From Pseudanabaena sp. UWO311 (GTDB lineage: Bacteria > Cyanobacteriota > Cyanobacteriia > Pseudanabaenales > Pseudanabaenaceae): a stretch of 64,000 nt of DNA. Position 1 is the stretch's first letter, and each line of letters opens with the position of its first letter. Shown here one piece after another: positions 35,716 to 45,947 of this stretch. The position numbers and the translations under genes are program-made. The notes under the pieces are model-generated. The model was not told the origin of the DNA. It saw nothing but the letters and a program-made list of their open reading frames with translations, and searched no databases. Location of the stretch: the NCBI RefSeq assembly GCF_006937785.1, contig NZ_SJEE01000010.1:1-64000 (forward strand), in the 5' to 3' direction.

Positions 35716-36515
35716 ATTTATTGTGTAATAATCCCACAAAGTCTTCATTAGCTGGCTTGAGTGAGTGGGGCGGTGATTTTAGTCAATATTTCACAGCAGT
35801 TCTAATTAAAATAACTTCAGTAATTGCATTTATCCATTCTTTTAATCATTCGGTCATCACTAATAGATTTTGGCGTTATTGACTTTAGTATGCTAACCAA
35901 AATGAATTTTAACGATCTTTCGGCGTTAGCGTATGACTAAACGATTAAGAAAATATTCAGCATGAACATTAGCGTATAAAGAATGATAGACCCTAGATTT
36001 TACAGTCTTCTTCTTATAAATTTTTCGTAGCTGTAGTTTAAACTTCAATAAAAAATAATCAAAAACTCTATGCTTCCCAGGGAAGCATAGAGTTTTTGAT
36101 ATGGATTTCAAGTTTGACGGTTCCGAAACCTTTACATTAATTTGGCTTTACAATTCTTAACGTTTTGCCTAGGTGCTGAAATGGCGCAAAATCGTTCTGG
36201 ATTTTGGTTTGTCGATTTTTTTTGTTTGCAATATCTCTACTGTATTGAATCAAAAAGATAACAAGTTAAAACTTTATCAATAATTGCAAAACTAATGTAA
36301 TAGCCCAAAACCAGCATACAGAGCGGATCTTGAGCTATTATTTAAGTGGTTAAGCAATTAAGCGTTCTATCTAAAAAATACATCAACGGCAATTGATGGA
36401 AATAAACTAATCACATTTGCTTATTGAAGCATATCTTCTTGATATAACGCAATAGCGAATTAATTGGTAGATAAAACCTCAAAATCAATTTAATTTTTTT
36501 AGGGAGAGTTTACCC
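35716..36515. other. 800-bp AT-rich gene-free stretch
   Basis: No credible coding frame. The only clear structure is the palindrome at 36058-36100. The rest is AT-rich with short homopolymer runs. A degraded gene cannot be excluded. Confidence 0.4.
36058..36100. repeat. 43-nt perfect palindrome
   Basis: The arms of 21 nt (36058-36078 and 36080-36100) are exactly complementary around a single central A. No gene is within 400 bp on either side, which argues against a terminator role. Confidence 0.85.
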
Positions 36516-36851
36516 ATGAATCGTGTTCCAATAATTCAAGATGGAATCCCGCCCAATCGTGAAATTATTTGTATAATCTTAGAGAATGGCGAGTCCGTGT
36601 TTTTTGATGAGTTTAGCTTTATTGCTGAAATCAAGCATCTCCAGATTCGACGTATCGAGCGTATTCCTATTGGAACGCCTCGGACGCGAAGTGGAGGAGA
36701 GGTGGGAAATGGAAATATTTTCTCCTTTACTGCTGTTGCTCTTTTCGCTATTTTGGCTACAGTACTCCTTACTTTTTACTTTATAAAACCAAGTGCTACG
36801 GACGACTCCAAAAGACCTAAGGCTAGCACTTCTCAACACATTCAAAGTTAA
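36516..36851 (+). CDS. Small single-pass membrane protein of unknown function
   Basis: 111 residues; AGGGAG lies 10 bases before the ATG. The N-terminal 50 residues are polar (FDEFSFIAEIKHLQIRRIERI). A Gly-rich turn is followed by one membrane helix (FSFTAVALFAILATVLLTFYFI, about 70-91) and a Lys/Ser-rich tail. No family is recognised. The proposed terminator lies inside the converging RHH gene. Confidence 0.55.
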   Translation: MNRVPIIQDGIPPNREIICIILENGESVFFDEFSFIAEIKHLQIRRIERIPIGTPRTRSGGEVGNGNIFSFTAVALFAILATVLLTFYFIKPSATDDSKRPKASTSQHIQS

Positions 36852-36868
36852 TAGTGTGCAAAGAGATT

Positions 36869-37090
36869 TTATGGCTTGCCTTCTGGTAAGCCATTTTTTT
36901 TATTCAGTAACGGTTGAATCCAATCTTCAAGAAGCTCTTCAATGAGCTCCGAGAAATCTTTTTTCTGATTTAGCAATTGAATCTTAACCTGCGTATGAAG
37001 TTTTCTAGGTACATATGCTCCTACCTGTGCATATTCTGGATCACTTCGTCTTCCTTGCACTCTTGTTCGTTTAGGTGATTTATTAGGCAT
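36869..37090 (-). CDS. Ribbon-helix-helix DNA-binding protein
   Basis: 73 residues. A basic tail (MPNKSPKRTRVQGRRSDPEY) precedes AQVGAYVPRKLHTQVKIQLL, the beta strand and first helix, and DFSELIEELLEDWIQPLL, the second helix. The layout is that of CopG/ParD/ParG-type small regulators. No toxin or partition ATPase is adjacent, so a toxin-antitoxin or plasmid role is not supported. Confidence 0.65.
   Translation of the reverse strand: MPNKSPKRTRVQGRRSDPEYAQVGAYVPRKLHTQVKIQLLNQKKDFSELIEELLEDWIQPLLNKKNGLPEGKP
36871..36901 (+). terminator. Terminator of the 36516 gene, inside a converging CDS
   Basis: ATGGCTTGCC and GGTAAGCCAT pair (one G-T) around TTCT and are followed by a run of eight T on the plus strand. 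It lies within the last codons of the minus-strand RHH gene (stop at 36869), so the two transcripts overlap. Confidence 0.75.
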
Positions 37091-37389
37091 AACAAGACCT
37101 TAGTAAGTTAAAAAAAAAGCTATGCAATCCAAAGATATGTGTGGCTGCAACCTTGCAAAAATATATGTAATAGATGCAAATGAATGGGTATTAAATAACA
37201 CAGATATAGTGCAAATGCAGATTTTATGGTGATTTTACTACTATGAGTAGTTGTTAAACATATTGTAATATCCCTGCGGACTGTTATTTTTGCACTGTTA
37301 ATTAGCTTAACATTGATTACTGTACTTTTATCAAAAATCGCCTTTCTCTTTTATAGTTAGGGTTAAAGATGTTCATTGTTGGGTTTAAT

Positions 37390-37977
37390 CTAAGTGCGGC
37401 GGCGTAAGCGTGGACGATTGCGATCTGCTTTATCGCGTTCGTAATTAATGAGCCTGCCGTAATATTCATGTTTAGCCAGATTTAGCGACAAGAAAACATG
37501 TTCTCTGGCATTACCAAAACCTTTGCGGGTAAAGAAATTAATCGCTGGCGTATTGGCAGGATCGGTATCCACGAGCATAAACCTGACATTATCCTCGATC
37601 ATCCGCTCAACGATTTTATCGACTAGGCGATCGGCGATACCTCGACGCTGAAAATTTGGGCTAATGCCTAGCCAAGTAATATATCCATATTTCCATGAAG
37701 CCTTAATGATGATTGTGCCGAGAATAAATCCTGCTAGTTGATCATCGACCTCGGCAACCAAGCAATATTCAGAATCGGTGTTATACATGCCGATCACCTC
37801 CCACTCGTCCCATGTGCGGTAGAGATATGGATAGAGATCGCTAGTAAATAATTGTTCGCCTAAGTGAAAAATCGGTGCAATATCATCGATATTCATCTCG
37901 CGGATCGAGATGCTATTGCTTTCAGGGCGATCGCGATCGCTATCCTTGTCGGTAGATTTATCAGGTAAATCGTTCAT
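37390..37977 (-). CDS. GNAT-family N-acetyltransferase
   Basis: 195 residues. A disordered acidic N-terminus is followed by the GNAT core: SISIREMNIDDIAPIFHLGEQLF, CLVAEVDDQLAGFILGT, and the acetyl-CoA loop WLGISPNFQRRGIADRLVDKIVERM (Q/R-x-x-G-x-G/A). FMLVDTDPANTPAINFFTRKGFG closes the domain. This is RimI-like. The tail is arginine-rich. The substrate is unknown. It is divergent from petB, 135 bp apart. Confidence 0.85.
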   Translation of the reverse strand: MNDLPDKSTDKDSDRDRPESNSISIREMNIDDIAPIFHLGEQLFTSDLYPYLYRTWDEWEVIGMYNTDSEYCLVAEVDDQLAGFILGTIIIKASWKYGYITWLGISPNFQRRGIADRLVDKIVERMIEDNVRFMLVDTDPANTPAINFFTRKGFGNAREHVFLSLNLAKHEYYGRLINYERDKADRNRPRLRRRT

Positions 37978-38112
37978 AATCGTTATGTATATTTTAAAAA
38001 AGCTGTTAAAAAACTATGTTTGAGTTTGCTTACATCTGTCAAAAGCATTAAAATATATTACAGCTATCAAAAAATTGTTAAATAGTTCAGCAATCTTGGG
38101 TTTTTCAATTAC

Positions 38113-38760
38113 ATGAGTAAAGTTTACGATTGGTTTAACGATCGCCTTGAAGTCGGGGCGCTCGCTGAGGACGTTACTAGTAAGTACGTTCCCCCTCACG
38201 TCAATATTTTTTACTGTCTCGGTGGCATCACCCTCACCTGCTTCCTGATTCAGTTCGCGACAGGTTTCGCGATGACCTTTTATTACAAGCCATCCGTAAC
38301 CGAAGCATTTGACTCAGTTCGCTACATCATGACCGACGTTAACTTCGGTTGGTTGATCCGCTCAGTCCATCGTTGGTCAGCAAGCATGATGGTGTTGATG
38401 ATGATCTTGCACGTTTTCCGCGTTTATTTAACTGGCGGCTTCAAAAAACCCCGTGAATTGACTTGGATTACTGGCGTAATCCTTGCTGTAATCACTGTTA
38501 CCTTCGGTGTAACAGGCTACTCCTTACCTTGGGATCAAGTAGGATATTGGGCAGTAAAGATAGTATCTGGCGTACCTGATGCAATTCCCGTTGTTGGCGG
38601 AACATTAGTTGAGCTATTGCGCGGTGGTCAAAGTGTTGGTCAACCAACTCTTACCCGCTTCTACAGCTTGCATACCTTTGTATTGCCTTGGCTAATTGCG
38701 GTATTCATGTTGGCTCACTTCTTGATGATCCGTAAACAAGGTATTTCTGGTCCTTTGTAA
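38113..38760 (+). CDS. petB: Cytochrome b6
   Basis: 215 residues, the usual length. It starts [20 protein letters not shown] and has the four-helix core with the conserved haem histidines in [23 protein letters not shown] and [22 protein letters not shown] Cys near residue 35 ([11 protein letters not shown]) fits covalent haem c_i attachment. It is a core subunit of the thylakoid cytochrome b6f complex. It is followed after 83 bp by petD in the standard order. Confidence 0.98.
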   Translation: MSKVYDWFNDRLEVGALAEDVTSKYVPPHVNIFYCLGGITLTCFLIQFATGFAMTFYYKPSVTEAFDSVRYIMTDVNFGWLIRSVHRWSASMMVLMMILHVFRVYLTGGFKKPRELTWITGVILAVITVTFGVTGYSLPWDQVGYWAVKIVSGVPDAIPVVGGTLVELLRGGQSVGQPTLTRFYSLHTFVLPWLIAVFMLAHFLMIRKQGISGPL

Positions 38761-38843
38761 GGTTTCTTTTCCTAGAAACACTTTTGGGATTTTCCTATTA
38801 GATAATTTTAGAAAATCATAACGCAATAATATAGAGCAATAAA

Positions 38844-39329
38844 ATGGCAAAGACTGAGAAGCTCCCCGATTTAAATGATCCAATTTTGCGTGCAAAGTTG
38901 GAAAAAAACATGGGTCACAACTACTACGGCGAACCAGCTTGGCCAAATGACCTGTTGTACATGTTCCCCGTTGTAATTACTGGCACGATCGCTTTGATCA
39001 CTGGTTTGGCTGTGCTTGACCCCACGATGGTCGGCGAGCCTGCTAACCCTTTTGCAACTCCTTTGGAAATTTTGCCTGAGTGGTTCCTTTATCCTGCATT
39101 CCAAATTTTGCGGATTGTTCCTAATAAGTTGTTAGGAGTACTGCTACAAAGTTTGATTCCTGTTGGGTTGATTCTCATTCCTTTCATTGAGAATGTAAAC
39201 AAGTTCCAAAATCCTTTCCGTCGTCCTGTAGCGATGGCTGTTTTCCTGTTTGGTACAGCTGTTACTCTTTGGCTAGGAATTGGTTCAACTATGCCAATTG
39301 ACAAGTCTTTGACTTTAGGCTTGTTCTAA
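38844..39329 (+). CDS. petD: Cytochrome b6f complex subunit IV
   Basis: 161 residues. It starts [20 protein letters not shown], then [20 protein letters not shown], and includes the [13 protein letters not shown] motif, the quinol-oxidation loop. Three membrane segments are present. It pairs with PetB to form the quinone-binding core. It ends at a strong bidirectional terminator. Confidence 0.98.
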   Translation: MAKTEKLPDLNDPILRAKLEKNMGHNYYGEPAWPNDLLYMFPVVITGTIALITGLAVLDPTMVGEPANPFATPLEILPEWFLYPAFQILRIVPNKLLGVLLQSLIPVGLILIPFIENVNKFQNPFRRPVAMAVFLFGTAVTLWLGIGSTMPIDKSLTLGLF

Positions 39330-39348
39330 GCGTCACGTCAATTTAAAC

Positions 39349-39385
39349 AAAAAGAAGGACAGTGCTAAGCGCTGTCCTTCTTTTT
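39349..39385. terminator. Bidirectional terminator between petD and tpsB
   Basis: A 5'-AAAAAGAAGGACAG arm pairs with CTGTCCTTCTTTTT (with GC closing pairs) around a TAA loop. A-runs and T-runs on the two sides serve both converging genes. Confidence 0.9.
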
Positions 39386-39390
39386 ATTAT

Positions 39391-41148
39391 TTAAAAATTT
39401 GCGTTTACAGAGAAGTAAATTCCTGAATCTTGCAAATTATTACCTGAGTTAGAGACATTTACTAAAGGAATACCATAGTCAAGACGCAGGGTTAGATTGC
39501 GAAGTGGTTGATAGGTCGCACCTAAGCCCAGACCAAACAATGACTGAGTTGTCGAATTTATACCTGAAGAATTCCAAATTGTGCCAGCTTCCACAAAAGG
39601 TAACAGCTTGACAATGGATGATCCTTCTTCATCTCGCGCCACAGGAAATTGCAACTCTACCGAAGCCTGAATCCCGCTATCACCCGCCAGTTGATTTTGG
39701 CGATAGCCACGAATAGATTGAGGACCGCCAATACTAAACCGATTAAGAGACAGTAACTGATCTCTTGAAAACTGCATATTGAGCCGAAAGAACGCCAAGG
39801 TATCTTTATCATTACCAAGACGTTGAACTCTCAGCACCTGGCCAATCCAATAGAAAAATCTACCATCAGGTGAACCATCATTGCGAATCGTTGCTCCAAG
39901 AATATTTAGACCCAGATTTAGAGTAGAGCGCAATACCCAAGCACCATCTGGATCGCGGTTTAAATAATCTTGACTAAATCGTAAAACTCTGGACTGTGAT
40001 CGCCCATCATCAAACTTAAAATTTTGAAAATTAAATGATCGATTCCCAAAATAAGAGCCACTATTCTCAAAAGCGATACTGGCTCCAAGGGTAAACTCTT
40101 CACGGGGCGATCGCAATAAAGGTTGGCGGTATGCTAATTCATAGGTTTGCGAATCTGTGAGAATATTTAAGCTATCAAAGGGCTTCTCAGTAATCGGGTT
40201 TTGACCTGCGGAAAAGTTAAAGCTTAGGGTTCCAGCATGGGGATTAATCGGGTATTGATAATTGAGTTGATAAACATCGGAGCTGCCAGAACGGGTATAT
40301 CCTGCAAAAAGCGAGTCCCCAATACCTGTGGTGTTAAGTTCTTGTAGATTTACACCAACACGATAGATACCTGTAGAAGTATTGCCATAGTTATCAAAAA
40401 ATGGACGAATACTCAGGGACTTTGCTTCGCTAAGCGTGATTTGCAAAATGCTCTGATTTTGTTGACTACCTGTAGTTAAATTAGCTCTAATATCCCCAAT
40501 TAAAGGATCAGATCGCAATAATTGGAGAGCATCTTCTAAGCTCGTAAAGTTAAGAGGTGTTGATGCTGCTTGCAGAATGCGATCGCGGATATAGCTATCA
40601 TTTAGTCTGCCAGCCACATCTCCCGATCTCTTGACATCCACTCGCTCTAAAGATCCTTCCCTGACCTGAATTGTGACCACGCCATCTTTGATATCCTGTG
40701 GTGCAAGGACAGCGCGAGAAGTAATATAGTTGCGATCTTGATAGATTTGAGTAATTTTATCGGCAACTTCTTGCAATTGGCTGAGTGCAACCAATTTATT
40801 TTGGAGTGGCAATATCAGTATTTCAATTTCGGCTGATGTGAGAATTGAACTTCCTAAAATATCAATTCTCTTGACTGGGATTAAGACTTCATTTACAGAA
40901 GGTGGCAATGGCTTGTCTTGTGAACTTGTAGAAGGTGATGATTGCGAAGGATTGAGAATTGGACTCACAGGCTTCGTTGGTAGTTTTGGTGCTAGAGATT
41001 CTGGGGGGCGGGTTAGCGGGGAGGATATTGAAGGGACTTGGGCGTAGCTAGCCAATCCAATCCAACTAAGAAGTAGGCTTGGTAGCGAGACCATTATGAT
41101 CTTGCTACTTGTTTGGATTAGACTCTTCAAATTTTGATTCACCTTCAC
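39391..41148 (-). CDS. TpsB-type outer-membrane transporter (ShlB/FhaC/HecB)
   Basis: 585 residues. A signal peptide (ISKIIMVSLPSLLLSWIGLASYAQ region) precedes a Pro/Ser-rich linker. POTRA-like units follow (VPVKRIDILGSSILTSAEIE-type and RDRILQAASTPLNFTSLEDAL), then a beta-barrel with IGGPQSIRGYRQNQLAGDSG, the loop-6 (V/I)RG(F/Y) motif. The protein ends in an aromatic residue (VNANF), as expected for BAM insertion. It should secrete the TpsA protein encoded 173 bp upstream. Confidence 0.9.
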   Translation of the reverse strand: MKVNQNLKSLIQTSSKIIMVSLPSLLLSWIGLASYAQVPSISSPLTRPPESLAPKLPTKPVSPILNPSQSSPSTSSQDKPLPPSVNEVLIPVKRIDILGSSILTSAEIEILILPLQNKLVALSQLQEVADKITQIYQDRNYITSRAVLAPQDIKDGVVTIQVREGSLERVDVKRSGDVAGRLNDSYIRDRILQAASTPLNFTSLEDALQLLRSDPLIGDIRANLTTGSQQNQSILQITLSEAKSLSIRPFFDNYGNTSTGIYRVGVNLQELNTTGIGDSLFAGYTRSGSSDVYQLNYQYPINPHAGTLSFNFSAGQNPITEKPFDSLNILTDSQTYELAYRQPLLRSPREEFTLGASIAFENSGSYFGNRSFNFQNFKFDDGRSQSRVLRFSQDYLNRDPDGAWVLRSTLNLGLNILGATIRNDGSPDGRFFYWIGQVLRVQRLGNDKDTLAFFRLNMQFSRDQLLSLNRFSIGGPQSIRGYRQNQLAGDSGIQASVELQFPVARDEEGSSIVKLLPFVEAGTIWNSSGINSTTQSLFGLGLGATYQPLRNLTLRLDYGIPLVNVSNSGNNLQDSGIYFSVNANF

Positions 41149-41248
41149 ACCTCAAATTGATAACTTATTCAAATCTTGTAGCCCTAAGATTGCGATCGCA
41201 TTACTATACACAACAATTACAGCAATTTATGATCAAAAGAATTAGAAC

Positions 41249-41293
41249 CAAAGTTTTTAAAAGTAGTGCAAAGCACTACTTTTAAAAACTTTG
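41249..41293. repeat. Perfect 21-bp-stem palindrome
   Basis: Arms 41249-41269 and 41273-41293 are exactly complementary with an AAA loop (core GTAGTGC-AAA-GCACTAC). It lies between tpsA and tpsB, so it could attenuate read-through from tpsA to tpsB. No T-tract is present. Confidence 0.85.
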
Positions 41294-41321
41294 TTCGGGT
41301 TTGAGCGCAAAGCGACATAAC

Positions 41322-44300
41322 TTATAGCCAATTACCCACCAAAATAAAAGATGACCAAAAGAAAGGATGACTGATATCGACATTTCCAGTTCCCTTTGGC
41401 AAAGCGATCGCCGCTAAACCTTCAACTCCGACAATTTGATTATTCACAATCTTGACTTTCCCATTTATCAAATCAAGCTGTGCTTTTCTTAAAGCTGTCG
41501 CCTTACTAAGCGCATCAGGAAAAGCCTTGTAAAAACTAATCATCAAAGGTGCTGTCCCCGAGTCTGACACTGTCCAAAGAGATGCAAGAATACTTCTTGC
41601 CCCTGACTCAACCGCCAAGCCGCTAATACCAAGATTGTTTCCTACAGCCGTTTCACAAGCACTTAAGGTGAGCATGTCGATCACAGGTTGATCAAATCTC
41701 AGACTCGGAATCTGATTTGATCGCAGCCGACTATCCCAAAACTGAATAAACGACTCATTAGATCGATCTTGCAAGAATTTTCCGTGAGTTCCTAAATGGA
41801 GTATTCCATATTTCGCCTTACCGCGTTGCGCTTGCAGATTATTGACTGTAAAGTCTCGATCTAAAAACGTAGTCCCTGCTAGCACCTGATTAGCAATTGT
41901 TCTAATTTCCACTTCTACGGCTGGCAATGCACTCAAACCTTCCCTTGCCTCGGTTAGCCCCATTGCTAAAACCCGCGTATTTTTGCGATCGCGCTCTTCT
42001 AGTCTGGTCACCCGTAATGAGGGAATATTTGCCGAAGCATAGCGCTCGACTAAGAACTGTTTGCCATCATGAAGGGAAGCAGGAGGGATCACGCGTAAGC
42101 CAGAGTCCATCACGAATACAACTGTTTCAATCTTTAGGGTTTGCAGTTGAGTATCAATCGGACGCATCACCCAGTCATAAAGCTTTCGCGCTTGCTCTAA
42201 ATAATCCAGTGAACTTGTATCGCGGAGGCTGGCTCGATAATCCGTCAAAACTGTAATGATTTCTTCTTCGCTAGCATAGTTGGTATAGCGATGGAATGGT
42301 TTGCCAAGTTCTTTGGGCGGGATCACTAAAATTTCAATGCGATCGTTCAGCATGATCGGATAGATCAACACAGAAGGACTTCCTGATCGCTTTGAGACAT
42401 CGCTTAATATATCTTGGGCTTGATTTATGCTTAAAGTTGGTAGATTGAGCGGTTCCCCCAAGAAAACCCCTAACTCAGAGATATAGGCTTTTTCGATTGA
42501 CTCAAAAGCCTTGTCCAACTTTTCTTCTTTTAAGAAGCGATCGACCTCTTTTTTCATGACATCCCTGATTTGGATCAGAATCTTTGTCTCAGGAGGACTG
42601 GGATTGACCTCAACTATCTTCTTTGGCGGCGTGAAAATAGTGTTGCCTGATGGAGCGACAATAATATTACCTTGAGTAAAAATACCTGTGCCGACGGGAA
42701 TAATACTGCCCAGAGATAAGGTAGAAGACCCAGTAGTGACAATGCCTACGGTTCCATTTGTACTAGAATTACCAATCACAAATGGAGTAAGTCCACCATG
42801 ACTGAGAAATATCTGACCGCCAATGCCACCGCTATTGCTAGCAGAACAAATACTCGATCCTGCACAAGCGGCAAATACACTAGACACGAAGCCAGTGACT
42901 CTGATATTGCCGCCTGTTGAGGATGCGAAGAAATTACCACCCTGAATCGATCCCGATGTATTTGCAGAGGTCAGAACAATGTCACCGATTGGATCGAGGC
43001 TAATATTGCCGCCAACACCAAGATCGCTACTGGTATTCAGATTATTGGTTGTAATACTGTTACGGGCTTTGAAATTGATATTGCCACCATTGCCACTGAT
43101 AGAACTAGCATTAATATCTCCTGTAGTTATATTAATCGCACCACCCGTACTAGTCAGGTTGATAGTACCGCCGCCTAATGTGCCTGTCGCCAAAATCTGA
43201 CCTGTAGTGATGTCACCAAATGATTGAAAATTAATAATTCCTCCATTTCCATTCCCTCCATTGATCCTTGCCCTAACAGTACCGAAGGTCGTGTTAATCG
43301 CTCCACTAGTGCTAGTTATAGAGATAGATCCTGCGTTACCAAGAAAAAGACTACTTGCTGCAAGATTACTGGTTGTGACATTTCCTAACGCCTGAAGGGA
43401 AATGCTTCCACCATTGCCTAAAGCTCCCACATTGAGTTGTCCTAATGTGGTGTTAATAGAACCAAATTGACTGATGAGACTAATTCTTCCGCCGTTGCCA
43501 TTAGCATCAGATGTTCCAGCGGTTACATTAGACGTAACAATATTACTGGCAGATTGAAAGAAAACATTGCCAGCATTACCAATATTTGAATTTCCAGCAT
43601 CTATATCTCCCAAACTAGTATCAATTGAGCCACCTAAACTAGTAAACGAAATTGTGCCAGGAATACCATTACCACCAAAAGCAATAAAAGCTCCAACAGC
43701 TGCAATAGGAGCTGCCCCAACCCCAGTCCTAATATTTCCTGCCGCTTGAAATGTAATGTTGCCACTATTTCCGATTGTGGCAACTGCATGGACGCGCCCA
43801 GAGCTAACATTGACCGCACCGTTAGTACTTATTAAAGAAATATTACCTGCATTGCCAACTGGAGAAGCATTGGAAGAAATGCTGTAAGTAATACCAAATA
43901 GTGAAGTAAAGGTTCCCGTAGTTTGAATATTTCCCCCTGCTCGGATAGTGACATTGCCACCATTGGCAGGAGGCACAGTAACGATATTGGAAATTGTATC
44001 AATGCTATTTAACCTGACATCTCGACCTGCCGTAAGGTTTACGTCAGCAGCACTACCAATAGCAGGAGATGTTTTTAGCGCTCCTGCTCCGATAATATCT
44101 CGACCTGCGGTAAAGTTAATTGCCCCAGCATTTGTGGAGATATTACTGTTGACATTGATATCTCTTCCTGCCTGAGCCGTTAATCCTATACCAGCCACAG
44201 TCATGACTACTGGGGTAGTAAAGTTGATGTCATTAGTTGCTTGTAATATGACATTCGATGTTGCACCGTTGATCAAAGCTACATTTAACGTATTAGCTCC

Positions 44301-45686
44301 AGTATCTGGATCGTTAAATTGATCTACCTCAGTCAATGCATTAAATGTAGGGAGAGGGAAGGTCAGAAAAAGAAATACAGTAATATCTGTTGGATCAAGT
44401 AGTAGTGTGCCTGTTTTTCCATTGGAAGCAAAGGTGTTCACGTTACCGCGATAATCAAGGTTCTGTTTCCCAGAGACTTCCACAAAGCCGCCATCACCTG
44501 TCTGAGTTCCACCCTTTGCAAGAATTGAACCTAGAAATCTTGTAGTTTGATCAGCCCAGACGATCGCAGTGCCACCATTTCCATTTAAGAGCGCACTCAC
44601 ATCAATTTTAGAATTGCGATCTACAAAAGTTCTGAATGCATTTGGCGTAATGCCATTACCTTGAAGATTGCCACCAATTAAAACTGTCCCACCACCAAGC
44701 GCTCCCGATGCATCAATCTGAGCATTCATCAATCCTACTTTTTCACCAAAGATTCCAACATTTCCTCCCTTACCAGATAAATCTGAGACATCAACCTTTC
44801 CCGATACAATTGTCATCCCATTGGTCACCGCAATATCGGTAGCTGCTGGAGTTGATACTAGCGCCAGCGAACCATCAGCTTTGACCACGACTTGATTTGC
44901 TTCAGGCACTTTGCCAGTAAGTAGCTCCGCTAATTTGGGTAACTCTGTAATTTTGCCATTCCAGTTAGCAGGAATCGCATTATTTGTCACCTGCAAACCT
45001 AAAACCGCATCAGGCGATCGCAACTCAACCAGACTATTTCCTGCCACAGAAGTCAAAGCAACATTACCACTAGGAGCCGTCAATGTCCCCGTATTGATAA
45101 TACTTCCGCCAGTAAAAGTAATCGATTTACCAGCATCTACCGTTAAATTTCCTTGATTGATAATGCCAGCAGGTTGAGCGATCGCAAATCGAATCGTTTT
45201 CGGATCGCCATTGGGAAAGCTGAGGGAATTTCTGTCAACATTAAAAGTGCCGCTATCAAAGCCCAAACCATTGCCTGTAGTCGCATGAAAGGAGCCACCA
45301 ATATCTAAACGGGCATTTTGTCCAAATACAATCCCATTGGGATTCATTAGGTAAAGGTTAGCATTAGGAAAAGCTTGACGGCTCTCAAGCGTGCCTAAAA
45401 TTGCAGAGGGATTATCGCCTGTAACCCGATTGATAATGTTACGAACATCAGTGCCATTGACCGCAGAGTTACCAGTATTAAAGATTACGCCCGACTGCGG
45501 TACGTTGAATTCACTAAAGCTGTGATAAAGATTATTGCCATTGACAGTGCCTGCTCCTGTCGGGGCGATCGTATTGCCATTTACTTGCGTAGCCGTAGTG
45601 CCGTCAGTGGCGATCTGGGCTCGCGTTGATTGGGCGCTGCTTAAAAATGCGATCGCTGACAAAAGTAGGCACAATCTATTTCTCAT
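41322..45686 (-). CDS. Filamentous haemagglutinin (TpsA) fused to C-terminal CHAT caspase-like domain
   Basis: 1454 residues. A signal peptide (LCLLLSAIAFLSSAQSTRAQ) is followed by the TPS secretion domain (about 25-270) with LYLMNPNGIVFGQNARLDIGGSF. Then comes a long Gly/Asn-rich beta-helix (about 270-1060) made of imperfect 20-30-residue repeats (GNGGxIxF, TTSNLxASS types). The C-terminal CHAT domain (about 1190-1454) carries H1301 in ILHLGTHGKF and C1344 in LTLSACETAVG, the catalytic dyad of caspase-like peptidases. The neighbouring TpsB is the expected exporter. A protease at the cell surface, or one released from an adhesin fibre, is inferred. Confidence 0.9.
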   Translation of the reverse strand: MRNRLCLLLSAIAFLSSAQSTRAQIATDGTTATQVNGNTIAPTGAGTVNGNNLYHSFSEFNVPQSGVIFNTGNSAVNGTDVRNIINRVTGDNPSAILGTLESRQAFPNANLYLMNPNGIVFGQNARLDIGGSFHATTGNGLGFDSGTFNVDRNSLSFPNGDPKTIRFAIAQPAGIINQGNLTVDAGKSITFTGGSIINTGTLTAPSGNVALTSVAGNSLVELRSPDAVLGLQVTNNAIPANWNGKITELPKLAELLTGKVPEANQVVVKADGSLALVSTPAATDIAVTNGMTIVSGKVDVSDLSGKGGNVGIFGEKVGLMNAQIDASGALGGGTVLIGGNLQGNGITPNAFRTFVDRNSKIDVSALLNGNGGTAIVWADQTTRFLGSILAKGGTQTGDGGFVEVSGKQNLDYRGNVNTFASNGKTGTLLLDPTDITVFLFLTFPLPTFNALTEVDQFNDPDTGANTLNVALINGATSNVILQATNDINFTTPVVMTVAGIGLTAQAGRDINVNSNISTNAGAINFTAGRDIIGAGALKTSPAIGSAADVNLTAGRDVRLNSIDTISNIVTVPPANGGNVTIRAGGNIQTTGTFTSLFGITYSISSNASPVGNAGNISLISTNGAVNVSSGRVHAVATIGNSGNITFQAAGNIRTGVGAAPIAAVGAFIAFGGNGIPGTISFTSLGGSIDTSLGDIDAGNSNIGNAGNVFFQSASNIVTSNVTAGTSDANGNGGRISLISQFGSINTTLGQLNVGALGNGGSISLQALGNVTTSNLAASSLFLGNAGSISITSTSGAINTTFGTVRARINGGNGNGGIINFQSFGDITTGQILATGTLGGGTINLTSTGGAINITTGDINASSISGNGGNINFKARNSITTNNLNTSSDLGVGGNISLDPIGDIVLTSANTSGSIQGGNFFASSTGGNIRVTGFVSSVFAACAGSSICSASNSGGIGGQIFLSHGGLTPFVIGNSSTNGTVGIVTTGSSTLSLGSIIPVGTGIFTQGNIIVAPSGNTIFTPPKKIVEVNPSPPETKILIQIRDVMKKEVDRFLKEEKLDKAFESIEKAYISELGVFLGEPLNLPTLSINQAQDILSDVSKRSGSPSVLIYPIMLNDRIEILVIPPKELGKPFHRYTNYASEEEIITVLTDYRASLRDTSSLDYLEQARKLYDWVMRPIDTQLQTLKIETVVFVMDSGLRVIPPASLHDGKQFLVERYASANIPSLRVTRLEERDRKNTRVLAMGLTEAREGLSALPAVEVEIRTIANQVLAGTTFLDRDFTVNNLQAQRGKAKYGILHLGTHGKFLQDRSNESFIQFWDSRLRSNQIPSLRFDQPVIDMLTLSACETAVGNNLGISGLAVESGARSILASLWTVSDSGTAPLMISFYKAFPDALSKATALRKAQLDLINGKVKIVNNQIVGVEGLAAIALPKGTGNVDISHPFFWSSFILVGNWL

Positions 45687-45947
45687 TTAAATTCACACCA
45701 GAGAAAAATTAATAACTACTATCAGCAAAAATGTAGATTCTGCCTCTAAGCTATCACGAAGTCCTAAAACAGTAAATGATTTTTATTCAGCAATTTATAC
45801 TATTTGTTAAGCAAAAAAATGAGCGATGGTATGAATCGATCAGAGTCATCTGTTTTCTGCTTCGTCGAACAGACGTTAAAATTAGGTAATGGTCAAACTT
45901 AGGTCATCATTCATTTTTTAGTGTTTTTTAGGATTCAAAATTTAAAC

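Noticed and set aside
36869-37090. RHH protein as part of a toxin-antitoxin or partition pair
   Set aside because: No toxin-like or ParA-like gene is adjacent on either strand. The 36516 gene is a membrane protein.
43634-43819. Short frames opposite the haemagglutinin gene
   Set aside because: They are shadows of the repetitive TpsA coding sequence with no start signals or family resemblance.
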